DNA of 64,000 nucleotides from Setophaga petechia (lineage: Eukaryota > Chordata > Aves > Passeriformes > Parulidae): assembly GCA_024362935.1 (NCBI GenBank), contig JANCRA010000025.1:6908936-6972935 (forward strand). Direction: 5' to 3'. The first letter of the stretch is position 1. Each line of letters opens with the position of its first letter. The translations under genes and the position numbers were made by a program. This document shows positions 27,077 through 39,600 of the stretch, in pieces. A model generated the notes under the pieces. The model had not been told where the DNA came from, searched no databases, and saw nothing but the letters and a program-made list of their open reading frames with translations.

Positions 27077-28002
27077 CACATTAATATGGTAAATGGCTTA
27101 AACAACTTTGTCATTGTTTTTAAAATAAAAAGCAAACCGAAAATCCACTTGGCATTAAAACTTGCAGCGTTAATTACAGTTTCATTCTATGAACTCTGCT
27201 GTACAGCTATGATTACATTAATTTACTGTGAAAAATGTGGATAGAGAAAGCACAGAGATGCCAACCTGTCAATCAGATCAATCAGAAAGAATGTCACTAT
27301 TGCCCCCATTTCGAAGGCAGAAAATTCTATACAATTAGCATGAAAAACAGTTATGTCCTCTTTCTTTAAAACCTCCATATATGTTCTGACTGATAGAAAA
27401 TATATTTTTCCATACTATTACATTTTAAATTTTATTTTTCACCTTTTTCTCCTTTTATATTTTTTTTCTATTTCTTTCCTTTTCTTCTTTTCCTCACACA
27501 TTTCCTATAAACTGGATTTCCACAAGCAGATCATTTCACTGAACAAGGAATAATTTTTCACTACATCAGAAATAAAACCCAAACCAAAATGCTCCTGTTT
27601 TGACCTAAATGACCCTATTTTGAGTAGGCTATTTCAAATCCAAAGAAATTTCAAGGCCATCATAGAGAACAAAAGCTGTGTTTCAGACACAAAAGTCAGA
27701 GCAGGATTTGAATTGCCTCCTTACTGAGTAGAACACAAAGTTGTGTTTGTAAGCATACTCAACCATTACAAATATATGTATCATTTTTTCTAAATCCTTA
27801 AAAATCAGAATAGATATGAACAGAACATAAATTAATTTTAAATGGGCAAAATGTAGTATCTTGCAACCTTAAAAAAACCCAGGCTTTTGTTTCTGGTTTT
27901 GTCTGCATGTAAATATTTCCTACAAAATCTCTCACAAAGTTTTATATTATCAATCAATATATAACAAAGAAGAGGTTTTCATCTTAAGTTCAAGGTATGT
28001 AT

Positions 28003-28023
28003 TTTATTTTATTTGATTTTATT
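28003..28023 (-). terminator. Candidate proximal BICD1 polyadenylation signal cluster
   Basis: Three overlapping or closely spaced AATAAA hexamers on the minus strand (28003-28008, 28008-28013, 28018-28023), about 2.7 kb after the BICD1 stop. Usage is inferred; AATAAA is frequent by chance in such AT-rich DNA. Confidence 0.35.
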
Positions 28024-28944
28024 TTATACTGGTTAACTGACAAACGTTGTCCCAGGGACCTACAGAGTTTTTTAACTTACAATGCAATAACTACAACCAT
28101 TTGTACATCAAAGTTGATTTGTTTCTAGTTCTCTCACATTTCCAACAATTATATCTTATTACATATAAAAAATGCAAATTGAAAACTTAGGAATTAGAAA
28201 TTTAAAACTTAAGAGAATAAAAACATTTATTTCTATAAAACAGGGTCACAACTTCTATACTACTGGATGTTCTTTCATAACTCTTGATCCACATGGACAT
28301 GCATATGTGTCTAAACTTTTTTGATACCTTTTTTCCCCCAATAAATTTGTATCTATATAGAAAGGAAATGTATTTCACTGAACTACTGCTTAACTAAAGT
28401 TTAGGAAAATCCCTTTGATTTGGATATGAAAATAGGAAAAACTATTCCAAGTGCAGTCAGTGGTAATTGCATTCAAAGTGCTATGCAAACTCCTTCTCTT
28501 ATTAACAATATACAGTAGCTGTCTTTGTTGGACACAGATATTCTTACACCAGTCAGACAAGGTCAGGAATCTGGAGATGGTTTTTCAAAGCTGAATTTGC
28601 CTCAGACAAAATACTGTGGGGATTTTTAAAAAAATCAAAATAGCAGCTATACTCAGTGTCAGACATCATGATGGAGCTGAACAAGTTTCACTTGACCTTT
28701 CTATAACAAGACAACAGGCAGTTTAATCATGATACTGAATAGTGATGTAAAGGTATATGAAAAGAATCACATGAACCCAATGGAAACCAATGCCAAAACA
28801 CTGCCAAGTGTTGATCTGTTTGATCTGATCAGGACTGGGTATCAGTTTGTTCCTATTTTCTCTATCTTTGAGTGTTTTGTTACTATAGCTCAGCTGCTTT
28901 GCCAAGGTTACACGACAGACGTTGTTGATGACATAAAATATTTC

Positions 28945-28952
28945 TATTTACA
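28945..28952 (-). promoter_or_regulatory. Pumilio-type motif TGTAAATA in BICD1 3' UTR
   Basis: A minus-strand TGTAAATA fits the PUF/Pumilio consensus TGTANATA and lies in the sense orientation of the inferred BICD1 3' UTR. One such 8-mer can arise by chance in AT-rich DNA. Confidence 0.3.
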
Positions 28953-30729
28953 GCACCTTTGTTCTTGGTACTATGGTAATAATTATTTGTTAGGCACACT
29001 GAGTGGTCACCGATTCTTTCCCCTGCTGATGTTTTCTGTATTGTAACATTTGGTAAGCACTGTTACTAAAAACACTGACTTCATTTTCTCAAATTCAGGC
29101 AGCATTTGAAAGAATTGTTCTAGCCACACCTACAGCAATTTTTTTCCCCAGCTGCCCCGTACCTTAGGCTGAACTGTGTTTCCCACTTGTCAGTCAAACA
29201 TGTGCTGCAGAGAAGGAATAAAGACGTGGAAATATCCAAGCCTCTCTTCTGTAAATAAATTAAGGCCACCTAACAAAACAAGGAGCCTGCTAGTTACCAA
29301 CAAGTAGGCAGCACTGCAGACTAGTCTCTCTAGCTGATGACCAGATGGGAAACCCACAGATGCTGAACCCTCTGTTTACCCACTTCCCTTGCTGCCAGTT
29401 ACTGTGCAAAATAAATTCCTCTATCCTTGATTTTGTTCTGAAACTCACCGCTTTTAAGAAAAAAACAGGCTTACTCAGCTTTTACAGGAAAGAATCTTTA
29501 ACTAGGAACACTGTGCACTGTTGCGATAGAGTCTGCGTAGTGTTGATCACCTGAGTATTTGTCATAAACTGACATGAGCTAAGGTTCTGTGTCTGTTGAT
29601 TTTTGGCAAGGAAAAAATGCACTACAGTAAAGTCCTGCTGACTTTGATCCACACCATCAACCCTACCTGCATGAGCTCTTTCTCCACAGAACACTTCACA
29701 CGAAATGCACACGACTTCCCCACTCAAACTAGCCTTTCCTGGTAAGGCCTCGAGCTAGGATCCTGAATATGGGAGTGGGAGGAAAGAATGTTCTCAATTA
29801 GCACACAGCATTTTACTTATTTTAGATTTTCTTTCTCAGATACCAAATAGAAAATAATCCCAAAAAACAGCACCAATTCATGATGCGAGAAGTATAATTA
29901 CAATGCAAGCAAACAACTGAAAACAAATCAGTACATTATCCTTTCATCTCCTTCTTAGGCTTAATAATTATCTTTCAGTGAAGAGCTAGAACAAAACCAG
30001 AAGCTAGTGTAATAAGAATTAAAAAAAACAAGTGCATAAACAATATCAGTGCAGCAGCAAAATATACAGTCATTGTTAACATTCCAATTCAACCCATTTC
30101 CAACATTTTTGTGCAATAAAAGTTGGCCATATGCTGGCCAATGCAACAAGCCTTTTTTTAATATTAACACAGTCATTCTTCACTGAAGCTATTTCTGCTT
30201 GGATTTAAAAAATAAAATTAGTTAAATACAACTCTCACAAAAAAAAAAGGACTGTATTTTATAAACACAAAATTCTGGTGCAAATAAAGTAAGAAATAAA
30301 TATCACACCCTTGAAGACAAAAAAAAATTTGAACTGGTTCCTATGGCCAAACTTAGAGGATGTGAGGGTAGGATTTTTGTAACATATTTTTTTAACATTG
30401 GCTTAAGTCTCTCATCATTTCAGAGGTAAAGCCAAGCAGCTGGGAGGAACATTTTTTTGTTGAGATGTTAAATTTCACTACACTTCAGTTGTGATAGCAC
30501 AGTTTGAGTACAATCAGAGGAACCATAAAAAGTCTTCTTGATAGGTTGGGCTCTGTGCTTTGTGTTCTTCTTCTCAACCTTCCCTCAGTTGCCAGAGCAG
30601 GGGATATGAATCCAGACTTGCCAATGCAGCAACAAGGCAGGATTGTCCACCCACTTGCTGGGAACAAGCCCAACCTTTGTTGCATGAGCTCCACTCTGTT
30701 TGCATTCTCTCTTACGTTGCATATGAAGA

Positions 30730-30817
30730 TTAGGGGTAAGGAGGAGGCTTAGAGAGACAGTTGAGAGGGGCACACTGAGAGCTGGAATGTGGCTGCTCTT
30801 CTGGAAGAGCATTAGGA
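30730..30817 (-). CDS. BICD1: BICD1 terminal coding exon with stop codon
   Basis: The 88-bp coding part of the last exon finishes the split Ser, then gives 28 codons and TAA: PNALPEEQPHSSSQCAPL then NCLSKPPPYP-stop. The end of long mammalian BICD1 as recalled is PDTALPEEQPHSSSQCAP...CLSKPP.., so this is a very close match and fixes the C-terminus. The acceptor is TTTTAATTTTCAG|T. The tail is Ser/Pro-rich and presumably disordered. It follows the exon at 36537 in correct phase, completing 279 residues plus stop within this window. Chance frames on both strands overlap it (for example plus 30504-30752) and should not be annotated. The stop is followed by a long AT-rich region interpreted as 3' UTR. 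Confidence 0.95.
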
Positions 30818-33800
30818 CTGAAAATTAAAAAGAAAAGAGAAAAAGTGCTTAAAATACAAGGCAAACTTTTTACAAGCATGTAAATAGTACAGGGCTGGAA
30901 ATGAACTTTAAAAAGGGGTGAAGCCTCATCTCTAAATCTGTATCCTCAGACACACAGTATACATACAGAAAACTCTCAGTGCACAGCAAGTCAGTGAGAC
31001 CTGGATGTGTTTGTGAGGTGGACCAGATATCCCATTTCACAGTTCCTGTACACAATTGCTGTTTGCATGCTGGGATGACAAAGACTGTGTGGAGAAAAAA
31101 ATGCATCTGTGAAATGGGAGAGCAAATTTGAAGGACAAGATGCAGGTGCCATCTTTACGTGAGTATTGAAGATTTTCTATATGCAGCTGATTCACTTTTT
31201 GAAATGAAGGACAGTGCCAGGCTGGAAATCAGGTTTCATAGCTCTGTGAAAATGTGATGCCTTATTGAATTTGACCTATTTACTAGTTCATTTGTACAAA
31301 TACATTGTAGCCTTCTTCATCAGACCCCTTAACCATTACATGTCATGTAATTTACACTCCCGAAGTGTGGGGATTTCTTATGTTTTGTTTTCTTTAGTGG
31401 TTTTGTGCTATTCAAATCCTGTTCATTCTGTCATTTGACTGTTTTTCATGTACAATTTGTCTGATAACAGCATTCACCTGTTAATTCACCTGTCTAGAGT
31501 GCATTTATAGCACTCACTGGCACATAATGCAGAGAGGTCTGAACCAGCTTACAGGGACTGGAGTAGCAACAAAGAAAAGGGGCAGCTAACACAACCACAC
31601 CCCACTTCTTGGTGTAGAGCTGTAAAAAAAAACAACATACCAAAACAAAATGCAAAAAAAATTCACTATAAAGAGAAGGAAAAGGAAAAAAAGGAGGAAA
31701 ATACCAAAACCCCCAGTTCTTTAATGTGTCTGGAAAGAGTTTTCCCCCTAATGCTTCAAATGTTCTACAGTGTTGAAGTTATTCCAAGCTCAGCAATGAG
31801 ATGTATGATAAAGCACCATCATTTATGTCTCTGTCTTCAAGAGAATTTGCCTTCTCTGTTTTCCTCCTTTAGAGAGTGTGCTTTTACATATTATCTCTGC
31901 AGCACAGACTATTGGGAGTTCTGGCTGAAGGAATGCAATTAGCCTATTGCTGGAAATGAATCAATTTGAAATGCCAGAGGTGTTTGGAAAAATGCTACTG
32001 GAAATGCCAGTAGTACTGAAAATGTCTTTAGTTTCCACACACAGCATTTACTTAAGGAAATAAAGAGATGATATTGTGTTTGACTGAAGAAAGAAAGAAG
32101 TGTGCACCACCACTATTAAGTAACTTGATGGCAATGTCCACATTTTCAAATCAGACAATCTGAGAGGCTTTAAGCCCAAATACACAATTCTACAGGAGCT
32201 ACAGTCCTTGCACCTCTGGGCTTATTTGAAGGTCATAAAATTGCATGTTCTAAGTTAGATCCTGTTTCCCAGTAATGCTCCTGAAGATGAGTTTCCTGAT
32301 TGTAAAATGGGTGGTGAGAGGGTTATAGAAGCTCAGGATCCCACAAGCTTTGTTTTAGGTTCAGCTGTCTAACAGTTCAGTCCCAAAGTGTGAAGTGTTA
32401 TGGACTATGACCCCTCAAAAAAGTAATTCTTTCCATGGCTGTATCCATCCTTTCCTTCTGTCATATTCTGCCACATGCAGATGCAGATACAGCATCCACA
32501 GAGGGATCTCATTGAGATCTTTACCTGCTCCACACCAATGACTGTGTCAGGAGTGACTGGAGATTGACCCAAAACCTTTGTATTTACTCTCAAACTTATC
32601 CACTCATCAAGAGCCAGCTCCTGGCTTCAGCACCTCCTAAGTTTTCAAGATAGGCTTAGGAGAAGCACTAGCCTTAACTCCTTCAGAGACAGAAAACTGG
32701 ATTAGACTCTTAACATCCCATTTGGGGAAGACAAACAAGGAGGTGATTACACAACCCTACAAAGACTGGATTACTCTTCTCCCTTGCTGCCTTGTTTCTT
32801 TTTAAACAGGACTCCTATAATTGCCAGAGAGGAACAGAAACTCAGCACACACATTCCTTGCTCATTAGCAGAGATGTGTTTGCCTTTTGAGGCTTCCTTC
32901 CTAACTTTAAAAATAAGCAAGAAAAGATGCTCATGCTCTGAGGGAGAGGACTGGTGAGGAAATGGCTGTAGCTGTAACTAGTTATGTACAGCATCAGTGG
33001 CCTGAAAGAACCTCCTTGAGACACATAAGATTCTCCTTTACACAAATATAAACAACTTTATGGCATGACCTTCAGTACATAGCCAGCCATGACTGCAAAA
33101 GCTGTACTACAGACTATCCCAGGCTATGCTCAGATTAGCAATTCTAAGCACTGTGCTTGGAGTTATATTAATTTTCTTCTCCTGGTAATTCTGCGTTGCT
33201 CCTTACTTTGAAATACAAGCACACTTTGTGCATAAAAGAAATAGAAAAATTTGTCTCGCTATCTCCTCTTCAATCAATAATAAATATTGAGGGCACTAGG
33301 AAGAGAAAAAAAATGTCAAGGCTATCAGGAACCTTTATAGCAGCATATATAAACACATCACCTGCAGCTCCAATAGATTCAAATCTTTCTCTAAAACTCT
33401 GCTGTTATACCTTCCTCTCTTCAGAAACACAATTCATCCATTTCATTAATGCAGATTTGCTGTAGCAGTACATAAACTAAAAATACATCAGAATCAGCAA
33501 GTGACAGGTGGCATTCAATGTGCTTTTTATGGCAGTAGAGGTGCTGGTGGCAGCAGGTCCTGGAGCTGAGCTATCAGACACACTGGCAGTCACAGACAGC
33601 AGAGGATGGCAGGGCAGATTAATAACACAAAGCAAGACAGAGACATGAAAGAACTTGAGTTTTTGACTATAAACACAGAATAAGGAAGAACATCGTTACA
33701 TTCACCCAATGGGATATGTGTAGTTTTAAAAACATTTGGTTTCTACAGAATTTTTGTGAACATCTCTTTAAATGCTAGTATCATTTGGGGATGTATTCAT

Positions 33801-36536
33801 TCAATTGATGAATAAAGTCTGTTCAATTTTTTTGTGTTAGTATTATTGTCTGGCTTTATGCAGCTCTTTTATTTTATTTCCCTAGCACTCAAAATACTAA
33901 TCATGTATTTCTAAAATTAACTGGAAAATGGTGTGCAGAGCCCTTCAGTGTTTTTAAGTACTCTGTTCTGGCTTAGAGATGTCATTCACATGCAACATTG
34001 TCTGGCACTGATTGTAACTGTAACAAACCAGCAAAGGAAAATATAAACAGACCAATGATATTTTCAGAATGCAGACATTTTGCATGTGTTACCCTTTTAA
34101 AAATTTATTTCCTACTTTATAAAAATAAAAGCATTATTTTATATTAAAAGGCAATATTAATTTAATTTGAGGTACTGGGGAGTTGTGGTTTGGGGTTTTT
34201 TTTATTAATAGATAATTTGGGCCTAGAGTTTTGGCCTCTGATAATGAAAATGAGGTTTTCAGTGCATTCAACAAAACCTGAACGCAATCCAAACATGGGC
34301 ATGCTCTTTTTGATATTGGATGATGGCAATATTTTAGTCTTGTCCAATACAGTCCATCAGACAGGTAGTTACAGGTGCTGGGAAGGGGGAACACCATCCA
34401 GTAATTGTCAGGGCAGGCCTGGATTTGCTTGCCCCACATCCCTAGACCCAGAAACTGAGGTGACACATGGAAGGCAGAGTGAGACTTTTGGGCACTGTTG
34501 CATCAATTTAATTTAAAAAAATCTCATAAGGAAAGCTCTCACAGATCCTCCAGTTAAGTTTCAGTTGAAACATGCAGATTCAAGCAAAAAGACCAATGTA
34601 AAGCTAAAATGAATTGAAAACATCTGCCCTGGAGTCTCATTTGGCTTGAAATTACCTTGCTTATCTAGTGAAATTTACCAAAGCCTATGTGCTGGAATCA
34701 CAATACTAAAGATGCCAGAGTTACAAAGTCCCAGTTAAAAACCACAGTATAGCCAGTGAATGAGGGAAAGCTCTCTGTGAATCTACCTGTGCTATGGTCA
34801 GGTGTATTAACTGGTTTGAACACGATTAGATATTGCAGGATGTGGAAAACATCTGTGTGAAGCACAAGCCTTAACCAGCTCTTGTTTAGTCCTGGCTGAA
34901 ATGCCACTCAGAGGTCACATTACTGCAAGAATTGTGTTGGAAACTAGAAAAAACAAGTACAGCCCTCTCTTAAAGTGGGTGACTTCAGGGACAGTCAGAG
35001 GACAAGGAATGGTGGGACAAGCTCCTGGCTTCCTTCTCTGCTGCATTTAGAAAATCCAAACCTCAGTAAATCTAATTGGTCCTTAAATGCCCTCAAATTT
35101 TACTTCAGATTCCAATTACTTTATTTAAACAGCTCAACAATTTATGTCATCATGCTGACTTGCATTAAATCTATTGTTATGCTTCACTGCTTTACAGAGC
35201 TGGGCAGGTGATGTGGCTGAGGCAAGCAAGGCAGCAGTGTGAATATATGAAAATCAGTGTTGTTTTGACTTCACCAGACAAGTACAAATCTAGTGGTAAA
35301 AAACAATAGTCACCTGAAAGTCAATTTTTCAGCTAAGTGTGTAAGGTGTGTGCTGTTTGTAGGATGACTGATCTGAAGTTTTTAAAATATTAGCCATATT
35401 TTAATTATCAGAACAAAGTAATGTTTGCAGATTTCTGAGAAGATATTTTAAAATTACAGAAGCAATTGTTGGTTTGCATGTAGAGAAGGATGGTATTTGA
35501 ACATATTCATCACTAGAAGAGTAGCATTGGAAGGAACAGCCTTTAATTAAATTAAATAGGGTTAAAATAAGATTTGTTGATGCTAACCTTCCATATTTCT
35601 AAAGCACCTATTGCTAATCTCAAATTGCTCTAACATCTAAAATACAGCAGCATCACTTTACTGGCATATTAAGGATTTTAAATGTAACTTGTAATTTTTT
35701 TCAGTGAGCTGCAGAACTCCAAACTGTAAATCAGTAAATTATTCTTTGCAGTTATAATGAGTTTACACCAACTTCTCAGTAAAATTTTCATATTGTTCTT
35801 ACACAGTAAAGAAGATAATAGTACTTCCATTTTGTAGGCAATAAAAGAGAGGCACTAACTTGGTCACTGCAGTTCAGGAAAAGGCCTAAAAACAATGTAA
35901 TTTTTTCCAAATGAGAGCAGAGACATAAGTGAATATTAGCACTGAATGTGCCATGAACAGATAAAATCATTGTAATGTCCTTTTGCTTTGCTTAGGTTTG
36001 GGGTTGTGCCTTGATTAACCCAGCCATCTCAGAAGCATGAAGTGGCCTTTGCACCACCTATGAGCAAGGACACCAGGAGTTTACCTTTAAAAACAAGATT
36101 AAAAACTGATTGCCTTAGGTCTGAAATTCCAAGTCAGGGAGAACTTAGAAGTGTCTGCTAAAATCTCACAAATGCCTTGAAAATGCCACCTTACAGAAGA
36201 GAAGCCTGCACCTACCCCTGAAATTAAAAGTCGCTCATTTAAGCAGCAACAAAATAAATTCATTACTACTTTGGCATAATTGAGAAACTGCATCAAAATA
36301 CCAAATGTGGGCTGCAAGATCCAGCTTGGCATTTTTTCCATATTTTTACAGGGAAGCAAGTGCATGAATGCTGTGACTCATGTTGGTGCTGTCACTGCAG
36401 AAATTACCACTGTTCCTCAAGCTGTTAAAGGTTTGCTGTTAGAGAAAAAGTGAAGAGCTTTTGTCTGAGGAGGAGGAGGGGGGTGGCAGGCAGGCATGCA
36501 GCTCTGTGCAAAGAGAGGAGAGTTAGTGGAGTTTAC
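30818..36536 (-). other. BICD1: BICD1 last intron (5.7 kb)
   Basis: A phase-2 intron splitting Ser (AG|T). It has a strong pyrimidine tract and acceptor (TTTTTAATTTTCAG) next to the terminal exon. The rest is AT-rich unique sequence with no recognised gene, RNA or mobile element. Confidence 0.88.
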
Positions 36537-36612
36537 CTGACAGTCTGGCAATCTGGCCCCCTGGCTAGTTGTGAGCCGTGTGGCGGTATGGAGGCAGCAG
36601 GCTGCTGACAAT
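36537..36612 (-). CDS. BICD1: BICD1 small 76-bp coding exon of the C-terminal tail
   Basis: This exon supplies AT to finish Asp, 24 codons, and AG of a split Ser. It reads (D)CQQPAASIPPHGSQLARG then PDCQTV(S). The mammalian long-isoform tail, as I recall it, continues after TVAIP with DCQQPAAS, PPQCSQLA and a QDCPTVSPD-like stretch, so the match is clear despite the small size. The acceptor is TTTCTTGTAG|AT and the donor CTGTCAG|GTAAAC. Phases agree with both neighbours (1 in, 2 out). A longer minus-strand frame (36417-36662) covers the exon but runs into introns on both sides. The exon sits alone, with 13.5 kb of intron before it and 5.7 kb after it, so homology-free gene finders could miss it. 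Confidence 0.93.
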
Positions 36613-39600
36613 CTACAAGAAACTGATAAATTAGACATATATACAGAGAGATTACAGAGCAAGGGTTAGTAACAGCACTACACAGGCTAGGCATCTCAGG
36701 GAGAGATTTAGTGAGGAATGTGCTCTTGGTGCCTTATCTGACAGAAACACCTTTTTTCTGAGAGCAGTGACATTGGCTCTTGCCTTTTTCTCCTTTTCAG
36801 AAGGAGCACTGGAAACATTTTTGTTTGTTTTCCCTTCGCACTGACAAATTTTTGTTTAAGCAGACAGCAGTAACAGGGATATTCAGGATCTGGGTTTAAA
36901 CCTTGTACTTCTCATTCTTCTGCTCATCATCTTGTTTTGCTCACATCTAATATGAAAAGTGTCAATAAAGCTACTCAAAATTTATCCAAAAAACTTATAG
37001 CCATATAAAAACAATTATGTCATCTCATTACAACATACAAGAAAGAGCTGTAAGAAAATGTTTTCAATTTCTGAACAATGCTTGCGGGATTGGGGTTTTT
37101 TGTAGGAAAAACAGAGAACTTGATACAGTCAATTTCACTGTTTTGTCTCAATTATTTTATCAATTCCCTGTCAAAGAAGTTTCTACATTAATCACTTGCA
37201 AAGCTGTATTATGGTTTTTAATTATTAATAACAGTAAAACCAAATAATTCTTCATTGCCATGTTTTCCTGTGACATTCAAAATATGAAGACAGCTTTAGA
37301 CTGGATAATACTTGTGGGGCTTCATGGAAGTAGCTGAACAAGGCAATCCTGCTTTCGAAGTCAGTAGTGTTTACTGAGATTTCCAGATCTCAAGATCTGC
37401 TCTTTTTCCCTGCAGCATTCTGGCCTTTCATTCCACTGTCTGTGTGATTCAGATTGTCACACAACAGAGTCATCAGGATCTTTTCAAACATTATATGTGA
37501 AACTCTTACCCTATGCAAAATTACTGGAGATTATTTTTTGTTTCCAGTACGACTTGCAGACCTATCATCCCTCCTGCCTGCTTCAACCTGATTCTCAACC
37601 TGTTTGATGGAACAAGGTTATTTTCCCCTAAACCTTAAAAACGAGACAAGAAAGAAAAGAATTTGGTTGGAAAGGATTTGATTTTTTTTTAATTGGTTGC
37701 CACTTAAAGCTCAATGCCAATATTCATTTCTCTTTACAATGCAGATGTGTTTCAAACCCCCCTTCTATTCTTTGCCTCAATCAATGGAAAAACGTGCAAG
37801 CAATTTGCTGTCAAGAGTGTTCAGATGACATCAGGTACTGCAGAGCAACACATCTTCATAGCACACTGAGCATCATATCCACTGTTATAACATTTCCCTT
37901 CCATACCAGCCCACGGGGCCTCTCCCTAGCTCCTGTGAAGATCTGTGCTGACCTCCAGTGGGTGAGAGCAAGTGTACCCAAATCACTGGTTTCTTCCTGC
38001 TTCAGCACAGAGAAGAAGGGTTTGGACCTATTTTCTAGAAAAATAAGTGCAGAGTTTGTGCTGGCACCAGAAATGGAGTAAGGAAGAATATCCTGGCACT
38101 CTTATTTACCAGGATTGTCACTACAGTCCTCACTGCATCTTTTAGCAGAGGAGTGCAAGAGTTGGCAAGGTATTTGAGTCATGAATAGAAGGGCCTGTCA
38201 TTTCAGCACAAAGCTCAAGTAAAATAAGAGGTGTCTGAGGAACAGACAGATAAGGCTAACTGCAGACAGAAAATGATGGCAAAAAAAATAAATTAATGAT
38301 TTATTCTAAATAAAATAGTTTGCAAAAGTCCTAAGTAAAGTCATGCCTGACAGGGTATATAAGGTCACCAGTGAGGAAAGAAATACAGAATAGAATGCTG
38401 TGTGATGAAAAGGTGCAGAAACGTTTCACTAATACAGAAGAAATTGTTCTGACAGGCTTTCCCAGAACAACACAAATGCCTGATTTATGATCCTGTTCTA
38501 ATATCTCAAACATGGTGCAAATATTTTATGATGCATCTTGATCTGCTACATTTGGCAGAATGCTTGAATAGTGAGCCAGGCTCTGGGAGGATTATGCAAG
38601 CTGGGTAATAATATTTCAGTGAGCATACTCCCTTGACTTTGTGTGAAACACTATTCTAGCTGGTGTCAGCAAAGCTCTTGCAGTCTGGTTCACGTTCACA
38701 TCAGGACCAGATCTAATGATCCACATGTCTTAAGATGACTGAATCGTCCTCCCACATCCTCCAGGAGTGAAGTTGCTGGGGATTATGCTAGGAAGAGCTA
38801 AGCAGAATGCATATGGCTTACATAGACACATTTCAAATTCAAAGGAGCTTCTTATCTACTTATGTCCAAGTAGCTGTGCAAGAGCTAACTTTATTCCTTC
38901 TATATTTAATCCTTTTAAGCATTTTGGAGGATTTATAACACCCTTCTCTAGTGTCATGACAATCATAAAATGACTTCTTTCTACTAAGGAACTCCTGCCT
39001 GTATTAAGGAAATGTTTGTTTCTTTCTAAACTACTCTGCTGAAGGTTAAAAGTCTCAAAAAAGTCTTTACTAATTCTAATGTCACATGCCATAAAGACAG
39101 GGTAAGAAAGACATGTTCGTTTTTACTAAAAAAAAAAGTAAAAATAAATTTTAAAATCACATTGAAGGAACACTGTAACTTGTACTTTTCAAATATCAGG
39201 ACATGTCAGTCAAGCTACAGAGTGAAAGGACAGTCTGTCATTCATGTAGAAGGTATTGGGGGTACAGACACAGAAAACACTTTTGGCTGTGTCTCCTGAC
39301 ACTACCACCAACAAAGTCATCAATAAAGTTATTAAATACAGACTATCTTATTTCTCCATCATCTTCACTTGTTGTTAGAAAATAAACCACTTTGGGGCAG
39401 GGTCTTGATCTCAAGTCCTTTTACAATTCTATGAACCTATAACAAAGAAATTAATTTTAGTGCTCATTTCAACCAGAGATGGCCAAGAGCAGCTATTGTA
39501 CACAGATATTCACATGCCAGTTTTCACTGAATTCAGCAGGACTTGTGCCTGCAGAGTCTTGTGACACTATCCAATAACACCTACCACTGGCTCTATTGGA

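Larger units (their letters stand above)
25070..30729 (-). other. BICD1: Probable long 3' UTR of BICD1
   Basis: This is about 5.7 kb of AT-rich sequence after the BICD1 stop, with no convincing exon and no recognised interspersed repeat. AATAAA signals on the minus strand occur at several points, notably a cluster at 28003-28023 and singles at 25963-25968 and 25090-25095. Two Pumilio-type TGTANATA motifs lie in the sense orientation. The absence of repeats and the change of texture below 25.07 kb (GC-richer frames at 24.2-24.96 kb) support an end near the last signal. The true cleavage site cannot be fixed from sequence alone; a shorter UTR ending near 27.98 kb is possible. Confidence 0.5.
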
